A DNA stretch of 64,000 bases from Bradyrhizobium manausense (GCF_018129685.1 NZ_JAFCLG010000004.1:372001-436000); one strand, 5' to 3'. Shown: positions 1 through 8,817, numbered from the stretch's first letter. Translations and numbers: made by a program. Notes: generated from the sequence alone by a model not told the origin.

Positions 1-288
1 GTCCGTATTGTCCTTCCGGCCGCGCTTCCGGAGATCCTGACCGGGTGTCGAACCGGCCTGGTGCTCGCGCTCATCACGATGATCACCAGCGAGATGATTG
101 CTCGACAGTCTGGGGCGGGGAACATCCTGTTCAACGCGCTCGACATGGGGCAATACGACACCGTCTTTGCGATGATCATCATCGTGGGCGCGATGGGAAT
201 TTGCCTTGATGCGATCTTCGAGCGCGTGCGAGCCAGGCTAGTGCGCTGGTCCGAACCTCAGTTCGACATGCCGCTGAGTTTCTCATGA
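1..288 (+). CDS. ABC transporter permease, C-terminal fragment (NitT/TauT type)
   Basis: This is the 3' end of an inner-membrane permease; its start lies upstream of the window. The frame is open from base 1. The first residues carry the EAA-type coupling loop (VLPAALPEILTGCRTG), which contacts the ATPase in SsuC/TauC-type importers, and two hydrophobic segments follow. The next permease has almost the same loop, so the two probably form a heterodimeric channel. The stop overlaps the next start codon as ATGA, which indicates one operon. The ATPase and solute-binding protein must lie outside the window. The substrate is unknown, although the NicX-like gene downstream suggests an aromatic or pyridine carboxylate. 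Confidence 0.85.
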   Translation, partial: VRIVLPAALPEILTGCRTGLVLALITMITSEMIARQSGAGNILFNALDMGQYDTVFAMIIIVGAMGICLDAIFERVRARLVRWSEPQFDMPLSFS

Positions 289-1052
289 CATCGCGTCTCT
301 CCCCAAAGAATGTCGTCCTAGGGCTTGCGCCGATCGTGCTGGTAGTCGCGGTCTGGCAGGGCCTCGTATCGTCGGGCCTCACGCCGGTGGCTTTGCTACC
401 GCCGCCAGGGGTGGTCTTCAGCCGTCTGATCCAGCAGCTCGTAACATGGACATTTCAGCAGGAGGTCGCGGCGACTCTGGTCCGGTTGTTCGCCGGCTTC
501 GCGATTGCGGTCGTGCTTGGCGTCGGTGTCGGGATCGCGGCCGCTGCCCATCCAGCGGTCGATGCCGTCGTTCGGCCGATCGTGCGGGTGCTTGCGCCAC
601 TGCCGAAAGTCGCGCTGTATCCGGCGCTGCTACTGCTGCTCGGTTTCGGCCACGGGTCAAAAATCACCCTGGTGGCGGCGGATGCACTCTTCCCGATTCT
701 GCTATCCACCTATTACGGTGCATCGACCGTCGAGCAGAAGCTGATCTGGTCGGCCATGGCGGCGGGGACGCCGCGATATGAAATCCTGTTCAAGGTAGTC
801 TTGCCGGCGGCGATGCCGTCGATCCTGACCGGATGCCGGATCGGTCTTGTTATTTCCTGCATCGTGGTGTTTCTGGCCGAGATGATCACGTCGACCGATG
901 GACTGGGGCATGCGCTCATTACCGCGGCGCGTACCTTTCAGGCTGTTGACATGTTCGTGCCGCTAATCACGATCTCGCTGCTCGGGTTGATCCTGAATGC
1001 CTTATTAGGCGCCTTGCGATCCTACCTCTTACGGGGTTTTCCCGAAGCGTGA
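285..1052 (+). CDS. ABC transporter permease (NitT/TauT/SsuC family)
   Basis: A 255-residue inner-membrane permease, the usual length for SsuC/TauC proteins. It has an N-terminal membrane segment (about 10-30), several further hydrophobic helices, and the EAA loop near residues 170-190 (KVVLPAAMPSILTGCRIG). The ATG sits inside the stop of the preceding permease (4-base overlap), so the two are probably translationally coupled and work as a pair. The NicX-like gene begins 38 bases downstream with its own ribosome site. Family members import sulfonates, nitrate, thiamine precursors or aromatic acids; nothing in the protein itself fixes the substrate. Confidence 0.88.
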   Translation: MTSRLSPKNVVLGLAPIVLVVAVWQGLVSSGLTPVALLPPPGVVFSRLIQQLVTWTFQQEVAATLVRLFAGFAIAVVLGVGVGIAAAAHPAVDAVVRPIVRVLAPLPKVALYPALLLLLGFGHGSKITLVAADALFPILLSTYYGASTVEQKLIWSAMAAGTPRYEILFKVVLPAAMPSILTGCRIGLVISCIVVFLAEMITSTDGLGHALITAARTFQAVDMFVPLITISLLGLILNALLGALRSYLLRGFPEA

Positions 1053-1090
1053 CCTGACTGAACAAGAAACCGGAAGATCGGGAGTGAACC

Positions 1091-2137
1091 ATGCTGGCGG
1101 ATCGGATCGAGGCAAAATGGATCGACGCCTTTTGCGAGATCTTTGAGCGTTGTGCCGTCAAGGCCGGCGATACCGCAGCGATCCTGTCGGAGACCCAGTC
1201 GCGCGCGTTGAATGTGCATTTGGCGGAGCTGGCCCTGCTGCGCATGGGCGCGAAGCCTTTTCATGTCGTCATGCCGACGCCGCGCAACAGGAACATCGTT
1301 CCGGTCCGCTCGACGGGCGCAAGCGAGGCAATCCAGAAGCTTGGGCCGGTCATCACGGCGCTTCAGCAGGCAGGATTCGTGGTGGACTGCACCATCGAGG
1401 GCTTGATGCACGCGGTGGAGACGCCCGAGATCCTGAAAGCGGGCGCTCGCATCCTTGTCATCTCCAACGAGCACCCCGAGGCGCTGGAGCGGATGGTGCC
1501 GGATCCGGCACTCGAGAAGCGCGTTCGTACGGCAGCAAAGGTGCTCCGCGGGACTAAGCGGATGCGGGTTACCTCGAACGCCGGCACGGCTCTGGATGTG
1601 GACATGGTCGGCGCTTCAACGGTCGGGGTCTGGGGCTGGACCGACAAGCCCGGCACGCTGGCGCATTGGCCGGGCGGCATCGTCGTCAGCTTCCCCAAGA
1701 GTGGAACGATTAACGGCACGCTTGTGATGGCGCCCGGCGATGTCAATCTTACGTTCAAGCGCTACCTGACGTCGCCGGTGAAGATGACGTTGAAGGACGA
1801 CTATGTCGTCGAGCTTGAAGGTGAGGGCACGGACGCCGCCATGATGCGCGCCTATCTTGCCGCCTGGGGCGATCGCGAAGCCTATGCGGTCTCCCACGTG
1901 GGCTTCGGCATGAATCCAGGCGCGCGCTACGAAGCACTGTCGATGTATGACCAGCGGGACACCAATGGAACGGAGATCCGCGCCGTCTCCGGCAATTTCC
2001 TGTTTTCGACAGGCGCCAACGAATTTGCCGGCCGCTATACGGCCGGCCATTTCGACCTGCCGATGATGGGCACGACCATCGAGCTCGACGGCGTTGCGGT
2101 GGTCCGGGAAGGCGTGCTTCAGGACGTCTTCGGTTAG
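1091..2137 (+). CDS. NicX-like 2,5-dihydroxypyridine 5,6-dioxygenase / M29-like family protein
   Basis: 348 residues, the length of NicX-type Fe(II) dioxygenases, which open the pyridine ring of 2,5-dihydroxypyridine in the nicotinate maleamate pathway and share a fold with M29 aminopeptidases. His-269 and the motif His-320-x-Asp-322 match in kind and spacing the three iron ligands described for NicX (known for the family; residue matching is by eye). A GGGAG ribosome site precedes the ATG by about 6 bases. It follows two permease genes on the same strand, so the transporter may import its aromatic precursor. Its 3' end overlaps the convergent dehydrogenase gene by 4 bases. No nicotinate hydroxylase or maleamate genes are visible, so the real substrate may be another hydroxylated ring. 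Confidence 0.72.
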   Translation: MLADRIEAKWIDAFCEIFERCAVKAGDTAAILSETQSRALNVHLAELALLRMGAKPFHVVMPTPRNRNIVPVRSTGASEAIQKLGPVITALQQAGFVVDCTIEGLMHAVETPEILKAGARILVISNEHPEALERMVPDPALEKRVRTAAKVLRGTKRMRVTSNAGTALDVDMVGASTVGVWGWTDKPGTLAHWPGGIVVSFPKSGTINGTLVMAPGDVNLTFKRYLTSPVKMTLKDDYVVELEGEGTDAAMMRAYLAAWGDREAYAVSHVGFGMNPGARYEALSMYDQRDTNGTEIRAVSGNFLFSTGANEFAGRYTAGHFDLPMMGTTIELDGVAVVREGVLQDVFG

Positions 2138-3126
2138 CTGCGGTCGAGCACCGGCGGTCGAGCCAACTCGAAGTGCCGGAGCAGGTCAACCATGGCCTGC
2201 AGCCGCTTGACGCGATAGGCATCGATGTCGAGGCCTGAATAGTCGAGGAAGCCGGCGCCCGTGCGCAGGCCGATCCGGCCTTCATGCATATTCCTTGAAA
2301 TGACGTCCGGCGCGCGATAGCGGTCGCTGCCGAGCGCGCTTTCAAGATAGCGGCTGGCGTAGTATAGAATATCTCCGCCGCCCCAATCGATGAATTCGAG
2401 CAACCCCAATACGGCATAACGGAAGCCGAAACCGTAGCGGATCGCCTTGTCGATCTCTTCAGCGCTGGCGACGCCTTCCTCGACCATGCGCGCGGCTTCG
2501 TTCATGGCGAGCGCCTGGATGCGCGGGACTATGAATCCTGGCGTCGCCGCGCAAACCACCGGCACCTTGCCGATGCCCTCGAGCAGCGCCTTGACTTCGT
2601 CAATGATGGCGGGGTCTGTGGCTTTGCCGGGCGACACCTCGACCAATGGCACCAGATAGGCCGGGTTGAGCCAATGCACGTTAAGGAAGCGGCACGGGTT
2701 GACGATTGCGCCGGAGAGGTCGTCGACGAGGATGGTCGACGTCGTCGATGCGATGATCGTGTCTGGGCCGACCTGCTTTGAAGCCGCTCCCAGGACCTCT
2801 CGCTTGAGCGCTACGACTTCGGGAACGCCCTCGAACACCATCTCGGCTTCAGAGAGCGCTGCGCCGCTCTGGCTTGCGGAAACCACTGAGACGCGTGTGA
2901 CGAGCGGTCCGACATCTGCTTCAGTCAGAAGGCCCAGCTTGGACAGGGTGGCAAAGGTCTTGCGGACCTCGTCGAGCGCGTCGGCTTGTAACTTGGCAAA
3001 ATCCTCCGCCGAGCGGGTCTTGATATCGATCATCGTGACCACGTGTCCAGCATAGGCGAACGCGACGGCGATGCCGCGGCCCATGCGACCGGCGCCGAGA
3101 CAGGCGATGGTGGCGCGGCTGGTCAT
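2134..3126 (-). CDS. 3-hydroxyacyl-CoA dehydrogenase
   Basis: 330 residues with an N-terminal Rossmann fold (GAGRMGRGIA near residues 11-20) and the C-terminal HCDH domain. HWLNPAYLVPLVEV corresponds to the family signature that carries the catalytic His-Glu pair. It oxidises a 3-hydroxyacyl-CoA to the 3-ketoacyl-CoA with NAD. It is the last gene of a five-gene minus-strand operon (hydrolase, acyl-CoA dehydrogenase-like, CoA ligase, opine-type dehydrogenase, this gene) and starts 3 bases after the preceding stop, with a GAGGGA ribosome site. The likely role is beta-oxidation of the opened or reduced ring of the anthranilate pathway. Confidence 0.88.
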   Translation of the reverse strand: MTSRATIACLGAGRMGRGIAVAFAYAGHVVTMIDIKTRSAEDFAKLQADALDEVRKTFATLSKLGLLTEADVGPLVTRVSVVSASQSGAALSEAEMVFEGVPEVVALKREVLGAASKQVGPDTIIASTTSTILVDDLSGAIVNPCRFLNVHWLNPAYLVPLVEVSPGKATDPAIIDEVKALLEGIGKVPVVCAATPGFIVPRIQALAMNEAARMVEEGVASAEEIDKAIRYGFGFRYAVLGLLEFIDWGGGDILYYASRYLESALGSDRYRAPDVISRNMHEGRIGLRTGAGFLDYSGLDIDAYRVKRLQAMVDLLRHFELARPPVLDRS

Positions 3127-3129
3127 CGG

Positions 3130-4218
3130 TTAGAATCCCTCACGAAGCAGCGTCTGCAATTCGGTTTTGTGAAGCTTGCCGAGCCCCAAGGTCTCCAACG
3201 TTCGGCCGTTGTGCACAAAGTCTTCGCCGCAGATGGCGCCGCCAATAGCCAGAAAGCCCCTGGCCAGCGGCGTGGCCACACCGGCCAGCTCTCCGACGGA
3301 TACCAGCAGCGACAGCCCCATCCGCAAATCCTCGCGCATGTAGCGATGCTCCGTCAGCACGATCGGCTCGCGCCAGTCACCGGAATCAGTCAGTCGGTCA
3401 TGCGAGCCGCGACCATACATCCAGATCTCACCTTCCTTGGCATAGTGATGGGCGAGCGGGAAGTGCGGCGCGGCATATCCAAGCGCCTCGCGTACCGCGA
3501 TTCGCTCGGCGTCGAGTGCGTCGGTTACACGCCGGATCGATGCCTGCGTACCCTCCTTGTGAATATCCCACCGCTCGAAATGCTCGATCGGGCCCGCGTT
3601 CATCACGATCAGCGGCGGATGGATAATGCAGCCCGCGTTCATTAGTGCGCCGGACAATGCGTCACCGCATGGTTCGATCACATCCGGGAAGGCGCGTCCA
3701 ATCACCTCAAGCGCGTGGGTCGCCTGATCGAGCGGTAAGACGCCGACCGGCAGCCGCTTGGCTCGGATGGTGATCGCAACCTCGAATGGCCCGTGCTTGC
3801 GGGTGAGCCACGGCAATGTGCCGGTCTCGGCGAAGCTGGCCTTGGCCCGATTGCCCGCGTCCCGCATCGCCTGGGCGAAGATCATCGAGCCGAACGTCGC
3901 CGGCGGTAGAAACACGACTTGGTCATCCCGCAAATGCGGCGCGAGGAGCCGGGCGATATCCGGCTGAGCGAAAGCCGGGGCGGGGCACAGGATCAGCTCG
4001 ACGCTGTCGACGGCTTCGGCGATATTGGTGGTGACCAGCGCAAGCTTCACATCGTGCCGGCCATTGTGATCTTTCACGAGGATGCGTGAACCTGCCGCCC
4101 GGTGCGCCGCGACTTGCTCTGCATCACGCCGCCAGAGTCGGACCTCATGCCCCGATAGCGCAAAGTCGCCTGCGGCCGCGAAAGAGCCGTTTCCTCCACC
4201 CAGAACCGCAATCTTCAA
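3130..4218 (-). CDS. Opine (octopine/nopaline)-type NAD(P) dehydrogenase
   Basis: 362 residues: an N-terminal Rossmann domain (VLGGGNGSFAAAGDFALSGH) followed by a helical domain of the NAD/NADP octopine/nopaline dehydrogenase family, with a His in NAGCIIHPP where the family has its catalytic His. Such enzymes reversibly join or split C-N bonds between amino acids and keto acids; relatives reduce keto groups. The start is TTG, six bases after a strong GGAGAGG, and it overlaps the stop of the CoA ligase as TTGA. Upstream ATG starts in frame are absent, so the TTG is well supported. In an anthranilate operon it may deal with the nitrogen or a ring ketone of the intermediate (inference). Confidence 0.78.
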   Translation of the reverse strand: MKIAVLGGGNGSFAAAGDFALSGHEVRLWRRDAEQVAAHRAAGSRILVKDHNGRHDVKLALVTTNIAEAVDSVELILCPAPAFAQPDIARLLAPHLRDDQVVFLPPATFGSMIFAQAMRDAGNRAKASFAETGTLPWLTRKHGPFEVAITIRAKRLPVGVLPLDQATHALEVIGRAFPDVIEPCGDALSGALMNAGCIIHPPLIVMNAGPIEHFERWDIHKEGTQASIRRVTDALDAERIAVREALGYAAPHFPLAHHYAKEGEIWMYGRGSHDRLTDSGDWREPIVLTEHRYMREDLRMGLSLLVSVGELAGVATPLARGFLAIGGAICGEDFVHNGRTLETLGLGKLHKTELQTLLREGF

Positions 4219-5741
4219 GATGCCTCTCCTTGCGCGCGAGACTGCGCATCAAGCTGCTTCAGCAGGAAATGCTGGACCTTGCCCAAGGCCGTACGCGGCA
4301 TGTCGGCGACGAAAACGATGTCGCGCGGAACCTTGTAGCGGGCGAGTTGGGCCTGCACATGAGCTCTTAGCTCGTTCGCTTCGAGCCGGCAGCCGGATCG
4401 CCGGATCACATAAGCGATGGGGACCTCGTCCCAGCGTGGGTCCGGCCTTCCGATCACCGCGCATTCGCTGACATCGGGATGTTCGAGCAGGACGCGTTCG
4501 ACCTCGGCCGGATAGACATTCTCGCCGCCGGAGATGATCATGTTCTTCTTGCGGTCGCGGACCCAGAAATAGCCGTCAGCGTCGCACAGGCCAATATCGC
4601 CAGTGCGATACCAGCCGTCGTGCAGCGCGTCGCGTGTGGCCTCCGCATTACCCCAATACTCGAAGAACACGTTGGGTCCACGCACGGCGATCTCACCTGG
4701 CGTGCCTGCCGACACTTCGTTGCCAGCTTGATCGATCACCTTCGCTTCGCAGCACAGACCGGCAAGACCGGTCGAACCATTGCGGGAGAGATCGCCACCT
4801 AGGCGCGTATAGACTGCGATGGGGCAGGTTTCCGTTGAGCCGTAAACCTGGAGCACCGGTATGCCACGTGCCACGAAGCGCTCGATCAGGTGTGGCGGCA
4901 CGATGGTCGAGCCGGTCGCGACGGCTTTCAGCGACGAGAGATCGCTCGTGGCCCAATCCGGGTGCTCGCTGACGGCCTGGATGATCGCCGGCACCATGAC
5001 CGTCAGGGTCGGTCGTTCCCGTTCTATGGCCGCTAGCGTCGTGTCCGGCGTGAAGCGGGCATGGATCGTGACGGTCGCGCCAAGCTGGAGCGCTGCGGTC
5101 GTCTGAATGTTGAGCCCACCGACATGGAAGAACGGCAGCACCGTGAGCACATGATCGTCCGACGTCATGTTGTGCATGTGCTGGCTCATGACGCCGTTCC
5201 AGAACAGCGCCTCCTGGCGGAGCACTGCGCCTTTTGGCCGCCCAGTGGTTCCCGATGTGTAGACAATGAGGAGCGGGCAGGAGAGATCAGTGTGCGGGTT
5301 ACGTCCGCTGCCCTCGCGGCCGGACAGCAGGCTTTCGAAAGTCATGCCGCGCGGCGGCGCAAAATCGAAGCCGACGACGGCGGTCCCCGGCGCGATTTCT
5401 GGAAGAATGCCTTCAAATGCCTGCTCGAGCACCAGCATCTTGGCGCCGGCATCGGAGAGGATGAAGAGCTGCTCGGCAATTGCCAGCCGCCAGTTGAGCG
5501 GCACCAGCACAGCGCCGAGCCGCGCGCATGCGTAGAGTAGGACCAGATAGTCGGGCCGGTTCAGGCTGAGGATCGCGACGCGGTCACCGCGACCGACACT
5601 GAACTCTTGCTTAAGCGCTGTTGCGGTCCGTTCGATCCGATCGGCGAACGCCGCGTAGCTCAGCCGTTGACCCTCAAAGGCAATGGCCGTCTTGTTTGGC
5701 GAAAACGCCGCATTGCGATCGATCAGACTGCAGAGGTCCAC
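4215..5741 (-). CDS. AMP-forming acyl/aryl-CoA synthetase (class I adenylate-forming)
   Basis: 508 residues from a GTG at 5741, 2 bases after the stop of the acyl-CoA dehydrogenase-like gene. A longer frame exists upstream but would run into that gene, and homology begins at VDLCSLIDRNAAFSPNKTAI. It contains the ATP-binding loop YTSGTTGRPKGAV, the A5 motif YGSTETCP, the A7/A8 region YRTGDIGLCDADGYFWVRDRKKN and the A10 lysine in PRTALGKVQ. It activates a carboxylate to its CoA thioester. It is not the anthranilate ligase itself, which is at 16027; a ring-cleavage acid released by the hydrolase would be a reasonable substrate. The next gene starts by TTGA overlap. Confidence 0.85.
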   Translation of the reverse strand: MDLCSLIDRNAAFSPNKTAIAFEGQRLSYAAFADRIERTATALKQEFSVGRGDRVAILSLNRPDYLVLLYACARLGAVLVPLNWRLAIAEQLFILSDAGAKMLVLEQAFEGILPEIAPGTAVVGFDFAPPRGMTFESLLSGREGSGRNPHTDLSCPLLIVYTSGTTGRPKGAVLRQEALFWNGVMSQHMHNMTSDDHVLTVLPFFHVGGLNIQTTAALQLGATVTIHARFTPDTTLAAIERERPTLTVMVPAIIQAVSEHPDWATSDLSSLKAVATGSTIVPPHLIERFVARGIPVLQVYGSTETCPIAVYTRLGGDLSRNGSTGLAGLCCEAKVIDQAGNEVSAGTPGEIAVRGPNVFFEYWGNAEATRDALHDGWYRTGDIGLCDADGYFWVRDRKKNMIISGGENVYPAEVERVLLEHPDVSECAVIGRPDPRWDEVPIAYVIRRSGCRLEANELRAHVQAQLARYKVPRDIVFVADMPRTALGKVQHFLLKQLDAQSRAQGEAS

Positions 5742-5743
5742 CG

Positions 5744-7033
5744 TTAGTCGTCCGTTTCGCCGGCCTCGTACAGCGCCTCGCGGCCGATCCGGTCGAGGCA
5801 AAGCTCGGCCGTCCAGGGCAGCATCAGTGAGCCGCAGCGGCTGTCGCGATAGATTCGCTCAAGCGGCAGCGACCGGAGCATGGCCTGACCGCCGCAGGTG
5901 CGGATCGCGAGTGCGGCGAGCTCATTGGCGCCTTCCATCACCGAATATTGCGCGGCATAGGCGCGCAACACCTGCTCTTTGCTCGGATTTGCACACGCTT
6001 CGGTGACGGCCTGAAACCAGATCCCCTTGATTTGCTCCAGCTTGATCTGCATCTGCGCGACCGCGATCTGCTTGGTCGGATACATCCGGCGCTTGACCGG
6101 CGACATGCCCGGCACTTCGCCGCGCAAATAGCGCACGGTAAAATCATAAGCGGCCTGCGCGAGGCCCATATAGGTCGGCGACAGCGTCAAGAACATGTGC
6201 GGCCAGCGCATCGCCGCCTGGAAATAGACCCCGCGCGGCATCAGCGCCGAGTCGTTCGGCACGAAGACATCCTTGAACAGCAGCGTTCGAGAGACCGTGC
6301 CGCGCATGCCGAGCGGATCCCAATCGCCGACGACCGAGACGCCTTGCGACTTGGCTGATATCGCGAGATAGAGCGTATTGCGGCGCGAGGCCTTCTCGCC
6401 TTCCTCGATCTCCGTGCAGAGCACGCCGTAATAGTCGGCGTGGCCCGAGAGCGATGCAAAGATCTTCTTGCCGTTGACGATCCAGCCGCCTTCGACCGGC
6501 TTTGCTTCCGTGCCGAAGGCGGCGCCGCCGGCCGCCGCCGCCCCGCCCTCGGAGAACGGCTGCGAATAGATCGCCCCGTCCTCGACGATGCGCTTGGAAT
6601 GAACGGCCCGCCGCTTTTCGTGCTCCGCGCGGGTGTCCGCGTCCATGTCGAGATCATCAGCCAAGGGCCCCGACCATAGCGTCGAGCAGACATGCATGTT
6701 CCAGGTCAGCGCGGTCGCGCCGCAATAGCGGCCGATCTCTGCGGCGGCCAGGGCGTAGGTCTGGTAGTTCGCGCCAAGCCCGCCGTGCTTCTTGGGCACG
6801 GCGATGCCGAGCAGGCCGACGCGGTGCAGATCGCGGTAGTTCTCGGTCGGGAACACAGCCTCACGGTCGTATTTCGCGGCGCGGCCGGCGAATACGCTCT
6901 GGCCGATCTCCCGCGCTCGCGCGATGATGCCAGCTTGCTCGTCGTTTAGGCGGAACGCCACGGGATCGAAGATTGGTGCATCCAGCGCGACATTGCCGGT
7001 TGCGGTGATCGTCTTGTTGACTTGCATGGTCAT
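5744..7033 (-). CDS. Acyl-CoA dehydrogenase superfamily protein
   Basis: 429 residues from ATG 7033, chosen because a GGTGA ribosome site lies 8 bases upstream and the hydrolase stop lies 7 bases away. The order is an N-terminal helical domain, a beta domain around residues 135-245 (for example YSQPFSEGG and GWIVNGKKIFASLSG) and a C-terminal helical domain with the family sequence EGANELAALAIRTCGG. The usual catalytic Glu of the YEGT motif is not seen: the matching segment reads LPWTAEL. It may therefore use a Glu elsewhere, as isovaleryl-CoA dehydrogenase does, or act as a flavin oxygenase-like relative. It probably dehydrogenates a CoA intermediate in the anthranilate pathway. Confidence 0.82.
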   Translation of the reverse strand: MTMQVNKTITATGNVALDAPIFDPVAFRLNDEQAGIIARAREIGQSVFAGRAAKYDREAVFPTENYRDLHRVGLLGIAVPKKHGGLGANYQTYALAAAEIGRYCGATALTWNMHVCSTLWSGPLADDLDMDADTRAEHEKRRAVHSKRIVEDGAIYSQPFSEGGAAAAGGAAFGTEAKPVEGGWIVNGKKIFASLSGHADYYGVLCTEIEEGEKASRRNTLYLAISAKSQGVSVVGDWDPLGMRGTVSRTLLFKDVFVPNDSALMPRGVYFQAAMRWPHMFLTLSPTYMGLAQAAYDFTVRYLRGEVPGMSPVKRRMYPTKQIAVAQMQIKLEQIKGIWFQAVTEACANPSKEQVLRAYAAQYSVMEGANELAALAIRTCGGQAMLRSLPLERIYRDSRCGSLMLPWTAELCLDRIGREALYEAGETDD

Positions 7034-7040
7034 TGCGCAG

Positions 7041-7859
7041 TCACCCGTGTTTTGCAGCGAAACGATCGACGAAACTGGCAAGTGCCTTGTCGAAGGTATC
7101 GGGGCGTTCGAGGTTGGCGAGATGGCCGACGCCGGGGAGTTCGACATATTCGGCCGCAGGAATGTAGGTCGCGGTCTTTGCCATCATCGGCGCCGGCGCA
7201 TTGTTGTCCTTCGAGCCGGACAACAGCAGCGTCGGCACAGAGATATCCTTGAGCGTGCTGCGCTGATCAAAGCCGATCAACGCCAGCATCATAGCGCGAT
7301 AGCTCGCTTCCGGCACGCTGGCCATGCATTCGCGCGCAAGCTCCATGCCCTTCGGGTCGGGATCTTCGCCGACGAGCTCCTTCACCAGCGAGGGTGCCAG
7401 CGATTTCATCGTCTCGCCGCGGTCGAGCGGACCCAGACGCGCAGCGATGAATGATTTCTGCCAGTCGCCATCGGCCTTGCCGAAGGCCGGGCTTGTCTGC
7501 GCCAGAACGATCGCGCGCGCCAGCTTCGGCGATTGCGCTAGCCATTTCTGGACGATCATGCCGCCGATCGAGTGGCCGACAAGAATGGGTTTCGCGGCGC
7601 CAAGCTGCTCGATAAATTGCTGGAGCGCATCAGCCAAGGCAGCGATGCTGACGCTGGCGAGCGGCGCCGATCCGCCATAGCCGGGCATGTCCCACGCGAT
7701 CGTACGGAAGCGATTGCCGAACGTAGCAAGCTGCTGCCGCCAGGCCCGCGCCGCCCCGCCAATGCCGTGCAGGAAAATCAGCGGTGTCGCGCCCTGATCG
7801 CCCGCGACTTCGTAGGCGAAGCGTCCGTCCTTCGTTATCATTGGCGCAGGCTGCGACAC
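7041..7859 (-). CDS. Alpha/beta hydrolase
   Basis: 272 residues with the oxyanion motif LHGIGG (about 30-35), nucleophile elbow GHSIGG (near residue 95), a likely acid Asp in SGSKDNNAP and His in GVGHLANLE. This is the typical layout of 3-oxoadipate enol-lactonase-like or C-C bond hydrolases. The start is GTG with AAAGGA 7-8 bases upstream. It is the first gene of the five-gene minus operon, and two copies of the island palindrome lie upstream in the region shared with the divergent SDR. A thioesterase or ring-opening hydrolase role fits, but neither is shown. Confidence 0.82.
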   Translation of the reverse strand: MSQPAPMITKDGRFAYEVAGDQGATPLIFLHGIGGAARAWRQQLATFGNRFRTIAWDMPGYGGSAPLASVSIAALADALQQFIEQLGAAKPILVGHSIGGMIVQKWLAQSPKLARAIVLAQTSPAFGKADGDWQKSFIAARLGPLDRGETMKSLAPSLVKELVGEDPDPKGMELARECMASVPEASYRAMMLALIGFDQRSTLKDISVPTLLLSGSKDNNAPAPMMAKTATYIPAAEYVELPGVGHLANLERPDTFDKALASFVDRFAAKHG

Positions 7860-7920
7860 GTGACATCCTTTGGATTGGCCCAGCGATGCTAACAGGCCTG
7901 CAGACGATGGGAAGAGATAA

Positions 7921-7934
7921 TTTTATACTTAAAG
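7921..7934. promoter_or_regulatory. Island palindrome, site 1 (probable MarR operator)
   Basis: TTTTATACTTAAAG, a diverged copy of the TTTnAAGnnTnAAA palindrome; its right half CTTAAA matches the site at 9730. It lies 62 bases upstream of the hydrolase GTG, on the side of the minus operon in the divergent intergenic region. Confidence 0.55.
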
Positions 7935-8001
7935 CAATTTTTGGGCCGGTCCCTTTCGCCATGGCGTTCGCCACGTCGATCCGCCGCTTTCGTTGCAAAA
8001 A

Positions 8002-8015
8002 TTTGAAGGTTAAAA
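8002..8015. promoter_or_regulatory. Island palindrome, site 2 (probable MarR operator)
   Basis: TTTGAAGGTTAAAA, sharing the TTTGAAG half with the two sites at 15253 and 15322. It lies 41 bases upstream of the SDR start, so the divergent control region carries one site per promoter. Confidence 0.6.
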
Positions 8016-8055
8016 TATATCGGAGGAACGACCATCGGATCTCAGGAGCCCGCGC

Positions 8056-8817
8056 ATGTCCGGATTGCCGCATTCGCCGCACGCGTTGGTGACCGGTGGC
8101 GGTCGCGGCATCGGCCGCGCGATTGCAGCGTCCCTTGTCGGCGCTGGCGCAACTGTGACCGTGCTTGGCCGGAATGCTGCTACTCTCCAAGAAGCGATCA
8201 GCGCAGGGGCGGCTCATTTTGCGGCCGTGGCCGACGTCTCGGATGAAGCTGCGCTGAATGTGGCGATAATCCAGGCGCACGCGCGAAAGCCGATCGATAT
8301 CCTGATTGCCAACGCCGGCAGCGCCGAATCCGCGCCGTTTACGAAGTCCGACAGTGCTCTTTTTGCACGCATGATGGATGTCAATTTCATGGGCGTAGTG
8401 CACGCCGTCCACGCGGTACTGCCGGGGATGAAGGATCGGCCCTATGGCCGCATTGTTGCAATTGCATCGACAGCCGGACTCAAGGGCTATGCCTATGTGA
8501 GCGCATACGCGGCGGCAAAGCATGCTGTGGTAGGTCTCGTTCGTTCATTGGCACAGGAGATGGCCGGCAGCCATGTGACCGTAAATGCAGTCTGCCCCGG
8601 CTTCACGGACACCGATCTGGTTGCCGGCAGCATCGACAATATCATGAAAAAGACCGGGCGAACCCGCGAGCAGGCCATCGCGGAGCTCGCAAAACACAAT
8701 CCGCAGGGGCGTCTCATCACGCCCCAAGAAGTAGCCAATGCCGTGCTTTGGTTGTGCGGAGAGCACGCCAGTGCGATCACGGGACAGGCGATTGCTGTCG
8801 CCGGTGGCGAGATCTAG
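8056..8817 (+). CDS. SDR-family oxidoreductase
   Basis: 253 residues of the classical short-chain dehydrogenase family: TGGGRGIG cofactor motif (13-20), NAG (about 88-90), a catalytic Ser near ASTAG, and YAAAK (Tyr-Lys pair). The C-terminus ends in the usual beta strand with AVAGGEI. The start is supported by AGGAG eight bases upstream. The enoyl-CoA hydratase follows 26 bases later on the same strand. A 3-hydroxyacyl-CoA or ring-ketone dehydrogenase of the anthranilate route is the natural reading. The divergent promoter shared with the hydrolase operon holds two copies of the island palindrome. Confidence 0.87.
   Translation: MSGLPHSPHALVTGGGRGIGRAIAASLVGAGATVTVLGRNAATLQEAISAGAAHFAAVADVSDEAALNVAIIQAHARKPIDILIANAGSAESAPFTKSDSALFARMMDVNFMGVVHAVHAVLPGMKDRPYGRIVAIASTAGLKGYAYVSAYAAAKHAVVGLVRSLAQEMAGSHVTVNAVCPGFTDTDLVAGSIDNIMKKTGRTREQAIAELAKHNPQGRLITPQEVANAVLWLCGEHASAITGQAIAVAGGEI

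Noticed and set aside
4215-5801. ATG at 5801 as start of the second CoA ligase
   Set aside because: It would overlap the preceding gene by 58 bases and adds residues unlike the family. The GTG at 5741 lies just after the upstream stop and begins the conserved sequence.
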